Notes: generated by a model not told the origin, from the sequence alone. A stretch of DNA of 64,000 bases from Streptococcus infantarius subsp. infantarius ATCC BAA-102 (GCF_000154985.1 NZ_DS572682.1:1-64000), one strand, 5' to 3'. Positions 28,551 through 37,477 are shown, counted from the stretch's first letter. Made by a program: numbers and translations.

Positions 28551-28617
28551 GGAGAGGTACTTAGTGGAGAAGCGTAAATGAATTTTAGGTTTCGAGGGTT
28601 CAAGTCCCTTCCTCTCC
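28551..28617 (+). tRNA. Degenerate tRNA-like element (tRNA pseudogene?)
   Basis: The 67 bases fold into a cloverleaf. Acceptor stem GGAGAGG/CCTCTCC is perfect. D-arm CTT-AGTGGAG-AAG is short, with GG in the loop. Anticodon arm CGTAA-ATGAATT-TTAGG has one G-G mismatch and would present GAA. The variable part has four bases. T-arm GAGGG-TTCAAGT-CCCTT is complete. It is shorter than a normal tRNA, has U rather than purine after the anticodon, and no encoded CCA. The acceptor end resembles tRNA-Ser. It could be a decayed tRNA left at an integration site. Confidence 0.55.
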
Positions 28618-28645
28618 TTACACAATTGAATAGAAAAAGAGACGT

Positions 28646-28689
28646 CCTTTGATTTTTTAAACAAATCTGAATATTTGGGGCGTTTTTTT
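28646..28689 (+). terminator. Weak terminator after the tRNA-like element
   Basis: ACGTCC can pair with GGGCGT (one G-U) across a long AT-rich loop, followed by a run of seven T. Confidence 0.45.
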
Positions 28690-28737
28690 GCTTCTTTAAT
28701 GGTTTTAGTGATTAAATAAGAAAAAGGGGATAAGATT

Positions 28738-28842
28738 ATGAAAAGGAAAACTTACTAGAGTTAATGGCGGTATGTTGTTAGAAAACGTTATTTAGGTGAT
28801 ATTAGCAAGTGATTTAGAGCTTGCTTAGAATAGTGAGGCTGT
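28738..28842 (+). pseudogene. Remnant of the first gene of the decayed c-di-GMP operon
   Basis: AAGGGGATAAGATT precedes ATG 28738, a good ribosome site and start, but the frame ends after six codons (MKRKTY). The next 100 bases hold stops in all frames; one frame reads like a C-terminus with two stops (GKLTRVNGGMLLENVI, then VILASDLELA). The original product cannot be identified. Most of the gene seems to be deleted. Confidence 0.4.
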
Positions 28843-29868
28843 ATGCTTTTAGGTAGAATCAAAGAATTATTATATAAGTATTAAGGCTGGTTGACCTATC
28901 TTGGGGCTTTGGTAGCATTTAATTTGATGTTGAAGCTGGCTTATGATGAGATTGTTATTAATCATAAGAATCCTGTGGAACTACTCATTTCAATTATTAT
29001 ATTAGGTGTGAGTTTATTGGCATCTTATCTCAATCGAAGACGTCACATGTTATCCTACTTTATCCTTAAGAGTTCTGAGTATATCAATATGTATGCTCTT
29101 GATTTGAATTATCGTTTTATGGCTATCAATCGAAATGATATTCGTCTCATGCAAGAAATCTTTAAATTCACTCCAAAGATTGGTGATTGTCCGCTACGGC
29201 ATTTAGATGCTGAAAGATCAGCAGAGCTAAAAGCTAATGACGATAGAGCACTGAAAGGTGAGAATTTTACGTCCTTAGATACTATCGAATATGATGGTAA
29301 GACACTTTATTGGCAAAATATGTTTTCGCCGATTTATAATCGTCGCAAGAAAATTATTGGAGCTTTTTCAATCGTTGTTGATGTGACGGAGCAACGAAAA
29401 CAAGAACTCGAAATGCAGAGATTGGCATATGAGGATGTCTTAACTCAAGTTCATAATCGTCGCTACATTGAGCTTGCTTTTGACGAATGTGTTCTTAACA
29501 AGACTGAAGAAATTACGGTTATCATGTCTGATTTGAATAAATTTAAAGAGGCTAATGACATTTATGGTCATACTCGTGGGGACCAGATTTTAATTGAATA
29601 TGGTGAGTTATTAACTAAGGTTATGCCAGAAGATGCTGTGGTGGCACGGCTAGGTGGCGATGAATTTGCTGTTTTACTTCCGGGGGTTACGAAACAACAG
29701 GCAGATTTTTTGATCAATCTTGTTAAGATTGAGATGATGGTAAAAGATATGCCGGTAACGGCTTCGCTCGATTCTTATACAGATTCTTATCAGGCCCATA
29801 AGACATTTGTTGATTTTTGTGCTTGTGCTAATGAGAGAATGTATCGTGATAAAAATCAGAAGGGATAA
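28843..29868 (+). pseudogene. PAS-GGDEF diguanylate cyclase with a premature stop
   Basis: ATG 28843 has GTGAGG five bases upstream and reads MLLGRIKELLYKY, then TAA at 28882, then continues in the same frame for 328 codons to 29868. The open part has two membrane helices (about 1-50 from TTG 28891), a PAS-like domain (about 66-165) and a GGDEF domain with LTQVHNRR, the metal-binding Asp in SDLNKFKEAND, and an intact LGGDEF at about 254-259. The inhibitory RxxD site is replaced by MPED. It would make c-di-GMP if translated, for instance by restart at TTG 28891 or ATG 28927. The stop is consistent with one CAA-to-TAA change. Confidence 0.8.
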
Positions 29869-29873
29869 AGCTT

Positions 29874-30880
29874 ATGATCTATCAAGATGTTGTTATTGTT
29901 ATTCCTGCCTTTGAACCTGATCAACGCATGCTAGAATTGTTAAGAGATATTCGCTTACGAGAAGATAAACCTAAGGAAACGACTCTTCATGGACCTTATA
30001 TCTATATGCTATCCCTTATGCGGTTCTTTGGCTGATAGCTATGTATGGTTTGGTAACCTTTAACTATGGTAAATTTGGTTCGGAACTTTTCTATGGTAGT
30101 ATCATTAGTTTCTGACTCTTTTATCACATTGTTAATTTGACATTTGCTATTTTCTGTGCGATTGGTCGTCCTCATTATAGAGGCAGTGAACGTTTCCCTG
30201 TTGATGAACCGATGACTATCGAGGTTGATAATGATTCTTACCAAGTGAGGGTCTGTGATATTTCAGAAACAGGTATTTCCTTTAGTTCTAACTTGCCACT
30301 TTATTTGCCAAAAACGAAGGAAATAACGCTTCACTTGCAATCACGCGATTATCGTGCGAGATCTAAAGGACATGTGGTTCGTGTTGTGGTTGGTGAAAAA
30401 TGCTGGCGCTACGGTGTGCAATTTACGGAAGTTAATCCAGCTGATATCCGTGAATTTTATCAATACATTTACGACCGTATCAATCACAATTTACCAACAC
30501 ATAAGGATTCTTGGATGACAACTTGGGATGATTTGCTTAAAAACTTTAACCGACGTTTCCAAAGTAATGAACGTCCAGTTTCAGCATACGACCAAATTGC
30601 CTTACCAAAAGTGCGTCTAAATGAGGATGTTGAATACAACGGCACAAGACGTCAACTTAGAAAGACGAATTATTATTATATGACTTTTTCTGGGCAACTA
30701 GAAAACCCACGAAGAAAGCCAATTGTCGACTTTATCTATCATGACATGTTCTTTAAGCTTGCCTTTGTCTCTTACGATATTGATAGAGATTAGTCACTGT
30801 ACCAAGTGGTGAATCTTCCAACTCTGGAAAAATTACCTGCTTTTAAAGCTTTAGCAAATGAATGGAGGGAAAAAGTATGA
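29874..30880 (+). pseudogene. Glycosyltransferase / BcsA-like synthase-PilZ fusion scar
   Basis: ATG 29874 opens a family-2 glycosyltransferase N-terminus (VVIVIPAFEPDQRMLELLRD), which runs out by about 29960. In another frame, from about 29980, membrane helices of a BcsA-like synthase follow (LYAIPYAVLWLIAMYGLVTF), interrupted by TGA near 30116. Then comes an open stretch to 30790 carrying a PilZ domain with both c-di-GMP motifs, RGSER and DISETG. TAG at 30791 removes the last 28 residues; the natural stop at 30878 overlaps the next ATG. The whole catalytic region is deleted, so no synthase can be made, though the PilZ part (TTG 30137) could still be expressed. Confidence 0.75.
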
Positions 30881-31469
30881 TAACGATTTTGGGATTACTT
30901 TTATTCTTTGCTATCACCATGGGGTATGACGCCTTTTTCCGCAATGGGTTGAAGATGAATCGCCGTTTGACTTGGGTCTTTACTTTTTCATTTATTACCT
31001 TGGTCTTGCATCTTAGTAGTTTAGTTGGTGAGATGCTTGAGACGGTTTATGTCTTATCTGCTATAGGCTGTCTATTAAGTCTTTACTATTTGTGGTCGGT
31101 TTGGAAGAAAAAGGTTAAGATTCGTAGGTTGGATTACATCTCTATTGGCATGATTTTTTACCTGCTTTTATTTGGGATGTTAACGTTGATGCCAGGGAAA
31201 ACTTTGTCCAAGCAGATAAGGAATTTCTTGAATTGATGAAGTCTTACAGTAACAACGCAACAAGTTATTACCTTTGGAATGAAAATATTGAAGCAAGGGA
31301 TGATTTCACCTTTACGGATAAAGATTTTATTGCCATGCTAAAAACTTATGATGAAGTTGTTATTTTGGATGACCACTACACCTTCAATGCTTTGACGAAG
31401 AAACTTTTTGGATGTACCTATGCTCCAGGAGTTTACAAGATATCTGATATTCTTGCGGGAAAAGGATGA
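30877..31469 (+). pseudogene. Membrane protein of the decayed operon, frameshifted
   Basis: ATG 30877 overlaps the preceding stop (ATGA), showing operon structure. The first 119 codons encode about four membrane helices (MITILGLLLFFAITMGYDAF...) and end at 31236. A second frame, open before ATG 31233 and running to 31469, encodes a soluble-looking C-terminus (DDFTFTDKDFIAMLKTYDEV). The coding potential switches frame near 31190-31235, so a single protein of about 195 aa broken by a frameshift is most likely. Two separate small genes are the alternative. Family not recognised. Confidence 0.5.
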
Positions 31470-31491
31470 TATTTCCTATTATATCAAGCTT

Positions 31492-31528
31492 TTGACTTGT
31501 CAAAGACCTTGAATTATGTTACTATAAT
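31492..31528 (+). promoter_or_regulatory. Promoter region of the rimP-nusA-infB operon
   Basis: TTGTCA (31497-31502) with TACTAT 17 bases later, overlapping TATAAT at 31523-31528. One of these -10 boxes should start the leader that runs to rimP. Confidence 0.5.
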
Positions 31529-31539
31529 ATAAAATAAGT

Positions 31540-31712
31540 AGAAGGAGGCGGAGTTTGTGACTTCGCCTCTTGTGGTGCTTAAATCTCATTTTAGCCCAAA
31601 AGGCTAGTGATTACACGAGGTTAAGAGAAAAGTTCTACGATGAGACGCTACAAATCCACTTTTTAGAAGTGAATGAGCGTAGTGAACTTTCTATTTTTGA
31701 TTTTGAAAGATA
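31540..31712 (+). other. Structured leader of the rimP operon
   Basis: About 190 bases without a gene and with several hairpins. GAGGCGGAG/CTTCGCCTC (31544-31568) has nine pairs and hides a ribosome-site-like AAGGAGG. AGCC/GGCT flanks CAAAA near 31602. CTACG...CGTAG encloses CACTT/AAGTG at about 31633-31685. The arrangement suggests a regulated leader, but I recognise no known RNA family. Confidence 0.45.
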
Positions 31713-31727
31713 AAGGAGGCGATTCTT

Positions 31728-32207
31728 ATCGCAAACGCAAATACAATCATTGATGTCGTTACAGAAGTGGTTGCACCAGCTATTAAAGAGCCGTTTGAAT
31801 TGGTTGATGTTGAGTATGGAAAAATGGGCAGCGACTATGTCCTTAGTATCTTGATTGACAAACCAGGAGGGATCACCGTAAATGATACAGCTGATTTGAC
31901 TGAAATCATTAGTCCTCTACTTGATGCCATCAAACCAGACCCATTCCCAGAACAATACATGTTGGAAGTGTCTAGCCCTGGTTTGGAGCGTCCATTGAAG
32001 ACTAAAGAAGCTCTTGAAAAAGCTTTAGGTTCTTATGTCAATGTTAGTCTTTACAAAGCTATTGATAAAGTTAAGGTATTCCAAGGAGACCTTGTAGCTT
32101 TTGATGGTGAAACATTGACTATTGATTATTTGGACAAAACACGCAAGAAAACCGTTGAAATTCCATATTCAACAGTTGCAAAAGCGCGTTTAGCAGTGAA
32201 ATTGTAG
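31728..32207 (+). CDS. rimP: Ribosome maturation factor RimP, apparent ATC start
   Basis: Assists 30S subunit assembly. The core matches RimP ([48 protein letters not shown], ending RLAVKL). In frame upstream of residue 14 there is no ATG, GTG or TTG before the TGA at 31704. AAGGAGG (31713-31719) is eight bases before ATC 31728, which gives 159 aa with a normal N-terminus ([19 protein letters not shown]). GTG 31767 would cut off conserved residues. Non-AUG initiation, as in infC, is the best reading. Confidence 0.85.
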   Translation: MANANTIIDVVTEVVAPAIKEPFELVDVEYGKMGSDYVLSILIDKPGGITVNDTADLTEIISPLLDAIKPDPFPEQYMLEVSSPGLERPLKTKEALEKALGSYVNVSLYKAIDKVKVFQGDLVAFDGETLTIDYLDKTRKKTVEIPYSTVAKARLAVKL

Positions 32208-32259
32208 TCAAACTACTATAACAAACTACAATCTGATTTTACTTAGATATAAACGAAAG

Positions 32260-32285
32260 GATTACGTCCTGCTTAGCCATGCAGG
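32260..32285 (+). promoter_or_regulatory. Hairpin at the nusA ribosome-binding region
   Basis: CCTGC-TTAGCCAT-GCAGG places the only purine-rich element near the nusA start inside a stem; the closer GAAAGGA at about 32254 is too distant. This could modulate nusA translation. Confidence 0.35.
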
Positions 32286-32297
32286 GCAATGAAAAAA

Positions 32298-33482
32298 ATG
32301 AGCAAAGAAATGCTAGAAGCCTTCCGTATTTTGGAAGAAGAAAAACACATTAACAAAGACGATATCATCGACGCTGTCAAAGAATCTTTGAAATCAGCTT
32401 ATAAACGTCGTTATGGTCAATCTGAATCATGTGTTATTGAATTCGACGACAAAAAAGGTGACTTTAAAGTCTACACAGTTCGTGAAGTTGTTGAAGAAGT
32501 TTTTGATAGCCGTCTAGAAATCAGCTTGTCAGATGCATTGAAAATTAGCTCAGCTTACGAACTAGGTGACAAAATTCGCTTTGAAGAATCTGTTGCTGAA
32601 TTTGGTCGTGTGGCTGCTCAATCAGCTAAACAAACAATCATGGAAAAAATGCGTCGTCAAATTCGTGAAGTGACTTACAACGAGTACAAACAACACGAAG
32701 GCGAAATCATGACTGGTACTGTTGAACGTTTCGACCAACGTTTCATCTATGTTAACCTTGGTTCTCTTGAAGCACAATTGTCACACCAAGACCAAATTCC
32801 TGGTGAAACATGGAAATCACACGACCGTATCGAAGTTTACGTTTACAAAGTTGAAAATAATCCAAAAGGTGTTAACGTCTTTGTAAGTCGTAGCCACCCT
32901 CAATTTATCAAACGTATCATGGAACAAGAAATTCCTGAAGTATTTGACGGAACTGTTGAAATCATGAGCGTTTCACGTGAGGCTGGAGATCGTACAAAAG
33001 TTGCTGTTCGTAGCCACAATCCAAATGTTGATGCTATCGGTACAATCGTTGGTCGTGGTGGAAGCAACATTAAGAAAGTTATCAGCAAATTCCATCCAAA
33101 ACGTTATGATGCTAAAGCTGGCGTAGAAGTTCCTGTTGAAGAAAACATTGACGTTATCCAATGGGTTGAAGATCCAGCTGAATTCATCTACAACGCTATT
33201 GCACCAGCTGAAGTTGATATGGTTCTTTTTGACGAAGAAGATAGCAAACGTGCAACTGTTGTTGTTCCTGACAACAAATTATCACTTGCTATCGGTCGTC
33301 GTGGACAAAACGTCCGTTTGGCCGCACACTTGACTGGCTACCGTATCGACATTAAATCTGCTTCAGAATACGAAGCTCTTGAAGCTGAACGTGAAGCTAA
33401 AGCAGCTGAAGCACAAGAAGCACCAGCTGAGGAAGTTGTTGAATCTGCTGATACAGAAGTTTTAGCAAACGACGCAGAATAA
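32298..33482 (+). CDS. nusA: Transcription termination/antitermination factor NusA
   Basis: RNA polymerase elongation factor of 394 aa with the N-terminal NusA domain (about 1-125), an S1 domain (about 130-200) and two KH domains ([12 protein letters not shown] and [23 protein letters not shown]), plus an acidic Ala/Glu tail. ATG 32298 (MSKEMLEAF) agrees with the usual streptococcal start; ATG 32289 would add MKK and cannot be excluded. A hairpin CCTGC/GCAGG lies just before either start. Confidence 0.94.
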   Translation: MSKEMLEAFRILEEEKHINKDDIIDAVKESLKSAYKRRYGQSESCVIEFDDKKGDFKVYTVREVVEEVFDSRLEISLSDALKISSAYELGDKIRFEESVAEFGRVAAQSAKQTIMEKMRRQIREVTYNEYKQHEGEIMTGTVERFDQRFIYVNLGSLEAQLSHQDQIPGETWKSHDRIEVYVYKVENNPKGVNVFVSRSHPQFIKRIMEQEIPEVFDGTVEIMSVSREAGDRTKVAVRSHNPNVDAIGTIVGRGGSNIKKVISKFHPKRYDAKAGVEVPVEENIDVIQWVEDPAEFIYNAIAPAEVDMVLFDEEDSKRATVVVPDNKLSLAIGRRGQNVRLAAHLTGYRIDIKSASEYEALEAEREAKAAEAQEAPAEEVVESADTEVLANDAE

Positions 33483-33500
33483 GAAAGATGGAGGTGTTTC

Positions 33501-33797
33501 ATGGCTAAAACACGTAAAATACCTTTAAGAAAATCAGTTGTTTCAGGTGAAGTGATTGATAAACGTGATTTACTTCGCATTGTTAAAAATAAGGAAGGTG
33601 AGATTTTTATCGATCCAACTGGTAAGCAAAACGGACGTGGCGCTTACATCAAACTTGATAATGCAGAAGCTCTTCAAGCCAAAGAAAAACGCGTCTTTAA
33701 CCGTAGCTTTTCAATGGAAGTTCCTGAATCATTTTATGATGAATTGATTGCTTACGTAGATCACAAAGTCAAAAGAAGAGAGTTAGGTCTTGAATAA
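33501..33797 (+). CDS. rnpM: RNase P modulator RnpM (YlxR)
   Basis: A 98-aa basic RNA-binding protein of the DUF448/YlxR family, recently linked to RNase P modulation in Bacillus. The signature RKIPLRKSVVSGEVIDKRDLLRIV-like N-terminus and GRGAYIKLD segment are clear. Lies between nusA and ylxQ as in most Firmicutes. GGAGG precedes ATG 33501. Confidence 0.93.
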   Translation: MAKTRKIPLRKSVVSGEVIDKRDLLRIVKNKEGEIFIDPTGKQNGRGAYIKLDNAEALQAKEKRVFNRSFSMEVPESFYDELIAYVDHKVKRRELGLE

Positions 33798-34092
33798 CCA
33801 CCAAAGATTGTCAAATTTAATTGGACTAGCACAGCGTGCAGGAAAAGTCATTTCTGGAGAAGAATTGGTCATTAAGGCCATCCAATCTGGCAAAGCAAAA
33901 CTTGTTTTTCTGGCAAATGATGCTGGTGATAATTTGACAAAGAAAACAACTGATAAAAGTCATTATTACAAAGTAGAAGTCTCCACAGTGTTTAACACAC
34001 TGGAATTAAGTGCTGCGCTTGGTAAACCACGTAAAGTGGTTGCCATAGCAGACGCTGGATTTTCAAAGAAAATGAGGACTCTTATGAACTAA
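33790..34092 (+). CDS. YlxQ-related L7Ae-family RNA-binding protein
   Basis: A 100-aa protein of the ribosomal L7Ae/L30e/YlxQ family ([32 protein letters not shown]), probably a K-turn RNA binder. It starts at TTG 33790 inside the rnpM end, so the two are coupled. Member of the nusA-infB operon. Confidence 0.9.
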   Translation: MNNHQRLSNLIGLAQRAGKVISGEELVIKAIQSGKAKLVFLANDAGDNLTKKTTDKSHYYKVEVSTVFNTLELSAALGKPRKVVAIADAGFSKKMRTLMN

Positions 34093-34111
34093 CAGAATAG
34101 GAGGACATCAA

Positions 34112-36766
34112 TTGTCAAAGAAAAGATTATATGAAATCGCTAAAGAACTGGGCAAGTCAAGCAAAGAGGTTGTTGAGTATGCTCAAGAATTAGGACTTGA
34201 TGTGAAGAGCCATTCTTCTAGCGTTGACGAATCTGATGCCAAACGAATTGCGGCGAAATTCTCAGGAAATGCCAAACCAGCTGCGGCAAAAGTCAAAGTT
34301 GAAAAAGCAGCCGAGAAACCAGTTGCAGAAGCTCCTAAAGCAGCTCCTGCTAAACCTCAGAGCCGTAATTTTAAGGCAGAACGTGAAGCGCGTGCTAAAG
34401 CCGAAGCTGAAAAACGAGCTAAAGGCGGCGATAAAAAGCGCAATAACAATCAAGGACGCGACAATCGTTCTAATCGTGACAGACAAGAGAATGCTCAAAA
34501 TAATCGCAAACAACGCGATCGCAATTCTCAAAATCATAATCGAAGAGATCAACAGCGTGATAATCGCCAAAGAGATCAACGAAACGATCGCAATCAAGCA
34601 GCAAAACCACGTATCGATTTCAAGGCACGTGCAGCTGCATTGAAAGCAGAACAAAATGCTGAGTATTCTCGCCAAAGCGAAAATCGCATTCACGAAAAAG
34701 AAGCCACTAAGCGTAAAGCAAAAGCAGCAAAAACTGCAGCGCCTGCTCCTAAACATGTGGTAGCAGAACAAGCAGCACCTGCTGTAGATAAACATCGTAA
34801 GAAACAAGCTCATCCTGAAAAATCACGTGATTATGAACGTGATAATGAAGATGGACCACGCAAGAATAGAAAAAACTGGAATAATCATAACCAAGTGAGA
34901 AATCAAAAAAATAGTAACTGGAATAATAACAAGAAAAACAAAAAAGGTAAACATAACAATCGTAACAACGCTCCAAAACCTGTAACAGAGCGTAAGTTCC
35001 ACGAATTACCTAAAGAATTTGAATACACTGAAGGCATGACTGTTGCTGAAATCGCAAAACGTATCAAACGCGAACCAGCGGAGATCGTTAAGAAACTCTT
35101 CTTGATGGGTGTTATGGCCACTCAAAACCAATCCCTCGACAGCGATACAATTGAATTGTTGATGGTTGATTATGGTATTGAAGCACACAAAAAAGTCGAA
35201 GTTGACGAAGCTGATATCGAACGCTTCTTTGCTGACGAAGGCTACCTCAACCCAGACGAAATGGTTGAACGTGCTCCTGTCGTAACTATCATGGGACACG
35301 TTGACCATGGTAAAACAACCCTTCTTGATACCCTTCGTAATTCACGTGTCGCTACAGGCGAAGCTGGTGGTATCACTCAACACATCGGTGCTTACCAAAT
35401 CGTTGAAAATGGTAAGAAAATCACCTTCCTTGATACACCAGGTCACGCGGCCTTTACATCAATGCGTGCGCGTGGTGCCTCAATCACAGATATCACTATC
35501 TTGATTGTTGCCGCTGATGACGGTGTTATGCCTCAAACAGTCGAAGCCATTAACCACTCTAAAGCTGCTGGTGTTCCAATCATCGTTGCCATCAACAAGA
35601 TTGATAAACCAGGTGCTAACCCAGAACGTGTTATCGGTGAATTGGCAGAACACGGAATCATCTCAACTGCTTGGGGTGGTGACTGTGAATTCGTTGAAAT
35701 TTCAGCCAAATTTGGTAAAAACATTGATGAATTGCTAGAAACAGTTCTTCTTGTTGCTGAAATGGAAGAATTGAAAGCTGACCCAACAGTTCGCGCTATC
35801 GGTACTGTTATCGAAGCTCGTCTTGATAAAGGTAAAGGACCTGTGGCAACCCTTCTTGTCCAACAAGGTACTCTTCATGTTCAAGACCCAATCGTTGTTG
35901 GTAACACATTCGGTCGTGTTCGTGCCATGGTTAATGACCTTGGACGCCGTGTTAAAGTGGCAGAACCATCAACACCAGTATCAATCACTGGTTTGAATGA
36001 TGTGCCTATGGCAGGTGACCACTTCGCGGTTTACGAAGATGAAAAAGCTGCGCGTGCAGCCGGTGAAGAACGTGCTAAACGTGCTTTGATGAAACAACGT
36101 CAAGTCACTCAACGTGTTAGCCTTGAAAACCTCTTTGATACCCTTAAAGCAGGTGAAGTTAAGACTGTTAACGTCATCATCAAAGCCGACGTACAAGGTT
36201 CTGTTGAAGCCCTAGCAGCCTCACTTCTTAAAATTGATGTTGAAGGCGTGAAAGTTTCAGTTGTCCACTCAGCTGTTGGTGCTATTAACGAATCAGACGT
36301 TACCCTTGCTGAAGCCTCAAAAGCCTTCATTATTGGATTTAACGTACGTCCTACACCACAAGCACGTCAACAAGCAGAAACTGATGAAGTGGAAATTCGT
36401 CTTCATTCAATTATCTACAAAGTTATCGAAGAAGTTGAAGATGCCATGAAAGGTATGCTTGACCCTGAATACAAAGAAAAAATCATCGGTGAAGCTATCA
36501 TCCGCGAAACCTTCAAAGTTTCTAAAGTTGGTACAATCGGTGGATTCATGGTTACAAGTGGTAAAATCACTCGTGATGCTAACGCACGTGTTATCCGTGA
36601 CGGTGTCGTTATCTTCGACGGTAGACTTGCCAGCCTTAAACACTTCAAAGATGACGTTAAAGAAATCGGAAATGGCCAAGAAGGTGGTTTGAGGATTGAA
36701 AACTACAACGATATTAAAGTTGATGACGTTATCGAAGCTTATGTTATGGAAGAAATTAAACGTTAA
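34112..36766 (+). CDS. infB: Translation initiation factor IF-2
   Basis: GTPase that delivers fMet-tRNA to the 30S subunit. The start is TTG 34112 with AGGAGGACATCAA upstream. The 884-aa protein has a short helical N-terminal domain, a long Asn/Arg/Lys/Gln-rich linker (about 85-290, low complexity), the IF2 N2 subdomain, then the G domain with [10 protein letters not shown] (about 394), DTPGHAAF and NKIDKP, and the C-terminal domains binding fMet-tRNA. Last gene of the operon before a long spacer. Confidence 0.96.
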   Translation: MSKKRLYEIAKELGKSSKEVVEYAQELGLDVKSHSSSVDESDAKRIAAKFSGNAKPAAAKVKVEKAAEKPVAEAPKAAPAKPQSRNFKAEREARAKAEAEKRAKGGDKKRNNNQGRDNRSNRDRQENAQNNRKQRDRNSQNHNRRDQQRDNRQRDQRNDRNQAAKPRIDFKARAAALKAEQNAEYSRQSENRIHEKEATKRKAKAAKTAAPAPKHVVAEQAAPAVDKHRKKQAHPEKSRDYERDNEDGPRKNRKNWNNHNQVRNQKNSNWNNNKKNKKGKHNNRNNAPKPVTERKFHELPKEFEYTEGMTVAEIAKRIKREPAEIVKKLFLMGVMATQNQSLDSDTIELLMVDYGIEAHKKVEVDEADIERFFADEGYLNPDEMVERAPVVTIMGHVDHGKTTLLDTLRNSRVATGEAGGITQHIGAYQIVENGKKITFLDTPGHAAFTSMRARGASITDITILIVAADDGVMPQTVEAINHSKAAGVPIIVAINKIDKPGANPERVIGELAEHGIISTAWGGDCEFVEISAKFGKNIDELLETVLLVAEMEELKADPTVRAIGTVIEARLDKGKGPVATLLVQQGTLHVQDPIVVGNTFGRVRAMVNDLGRRVKVAEPSTPVSITGLNDVPMAGDHFAVYEDEKAARAAGEERAKRALMKQRQVTQRVSLENLFDTLKAGEVKTVNVIIKADVQGSVEALAASLLKIDVEGVKVSVVHSAVGAINESDVTLAEASKAFIIGFNVRPTPQARQQAETDEVEIRLHSIIYKVIEEVEDAMKGMLDPEYKEKIIGEAIIRETFKVSKVGTIGGFMVTSGKITRDANARVIRDGVVIFDGRLASLKHFKDDVKEIGNGQEGGLRIENYNDIKVDDVIEAYVMEEIKR

Positions 36767-36832
36767 TTCCCATTGAGACTGAAGTTTCTAATGGGAATAC
36801 GGCAAGCACTATTGTGCTTCGCCTAAACGTTA
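36767..36832 (+). repeat. Structured repeat after infB, copy A
   Basis: Starts right after the infB stop. It contains the inverted repeat TTCCCATT/AATGGGAA (36767-36774 and 36790-36797) and a second hairpin GGCAAGCAC/GTGCTTCGCC, then CTAAACGTTACA. Copy B at 36893 repeats this layout in degenerate form. Confidence 0.5.
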
Positions 36833-36837
36833 CACTA

Positions 36838-36876
36838 GTCTAAAACTTTCAGTATAATCGACTGAAAGTTTTAGAC
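36838..36876. other. Perfect 16-bp hairpin between the repeat copies
   Basis: GTCTAAAACTTTCAGT pairs perfectly with ACTGAAAGTTTTAGAC around a 7-base loop containing TATAAT-like sequence. No T run follows, so it is not a simple terminator. Confidence 0.6.
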
Positions 36877-36892
36877 GTCGAAACGCTCCATT

Positions 36893-36958
36893 TTCTAAGA
36901 AACTAAAATCTCTAATGAGAATATGGCAATCCCTATGTAGCTGTTCTTAAACGTTACA
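36893..36958 (+). repeat. Structured repeat before rbfA, copy B
   Basis: TCTAATGAGAATATGGCAA and TTAAACGTTACA align with copy A (TCTAATGGGAATACGGCAA and CTAAACGTTACA) at similar spacing; the hairpins are partly lost. Confidence 0.45.
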
Positions 36959-36973
36959 GTTATAAATGAATAG

Positions 36974-37001
36974 AAGCTAGGCTTGCTTAGCCTAGCTTTT
37001 T
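36974..37001 (+). terminator. Terminator upstream of rbfA
   Basis: AGCTAGGC and GCCTAGCT form a stem with a 7-base loop followed by a run of five T, so infB and rbfA are probably not fully co-transcribed. Confidence 0.8.
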
Positions 37002-37026
37002 CAAAAAGATTAGAAAGGAAATGATT

Positions 37027-37377
37027 ATGGCTAATCATCGTGTTGATCGTGTTGGCATGGAAATCAAACGCGAAGTCAATGAAATTTTACACAAAAAAGT
37101 TCGTGACCCACGTGTTCAAGATGTGACAATTACTGATGTTCAAATGCTTGGAGACCTTTCAATGGCTAAAGTGTATTACACAATACACTCTGAACTTGCA
37201 TCAGATAACCAAAAAGCCCAAATTGGTCTTGAAAAAGCTAAAGGTACAATCAAACGCGAACTCGGTCGCAACTTGACAATGTACAAAATTCCAGATTTGA
37301 CATTCATCAAAGATGAATCAATCGAATACGGAAATAAAATCGATCAAATGCTTCGTGATTTGGAAGCTAAAAAATAA
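37027..37377 (+). CDS. rbfA: 30S ribosome-binding factor RbfA
   Basis: Late 30S maturation factor that binds near helix 1 of 16S rRNA. The 116-aa KH-like protein has [17 protein letters not shown] at the start and VRDPRV. ATG 37027 (MANHRVDR) is preferred over ATG 37021, which abuts the ribosome site GAAAGGAA. Confidence 0.94.
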   Translation: MANHRVDRVGMEIKREVNEILHKKVRDPRVQDVTITDVQMLGDLSMAKVYYTIHSELASDNQKAQIGLEKAKGTIKRELGRNLTMYKIPDLTFIKDESIEYGNKIDQMLRDLEAKK

Positions 37378-37404
37378 ATTTTAGTTAACTAGAATTTTAT
37401 ATGA

Positions 37405-37433
37405 GAAAGGTCTGCCACTTGGCAGGCCTTTTT
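37405..37433 (+). terminator. Terminator after rbfA
   Basis: AAAGGTCTGCC pairs with GGCAGGCCTTT (one G-U) around ACTT, followed by T residues. Confidence 0.85.
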
Positions 37434-37477
37434 TAGTGTGATATAATGAAAGTGTTTTAGCGAGGAATATCGAGAAG

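Noticed and set aside
28620-31500. Insertion sequence or prophage remnant
   Set aside because: No transposase, integrase or terminal inverted repeats were found; the content is a decayed metabolic/signalling operon.
34262-34813. A 183-codon frame on the minus strand inside infB
   Set aside because: It is the antisense of the Asn/Arg/Lys-rich linker of IF2, gives a low-complexity Ile/Phe/Ser/Leu product, has no ribosome site and lies wholly within a certain gene.
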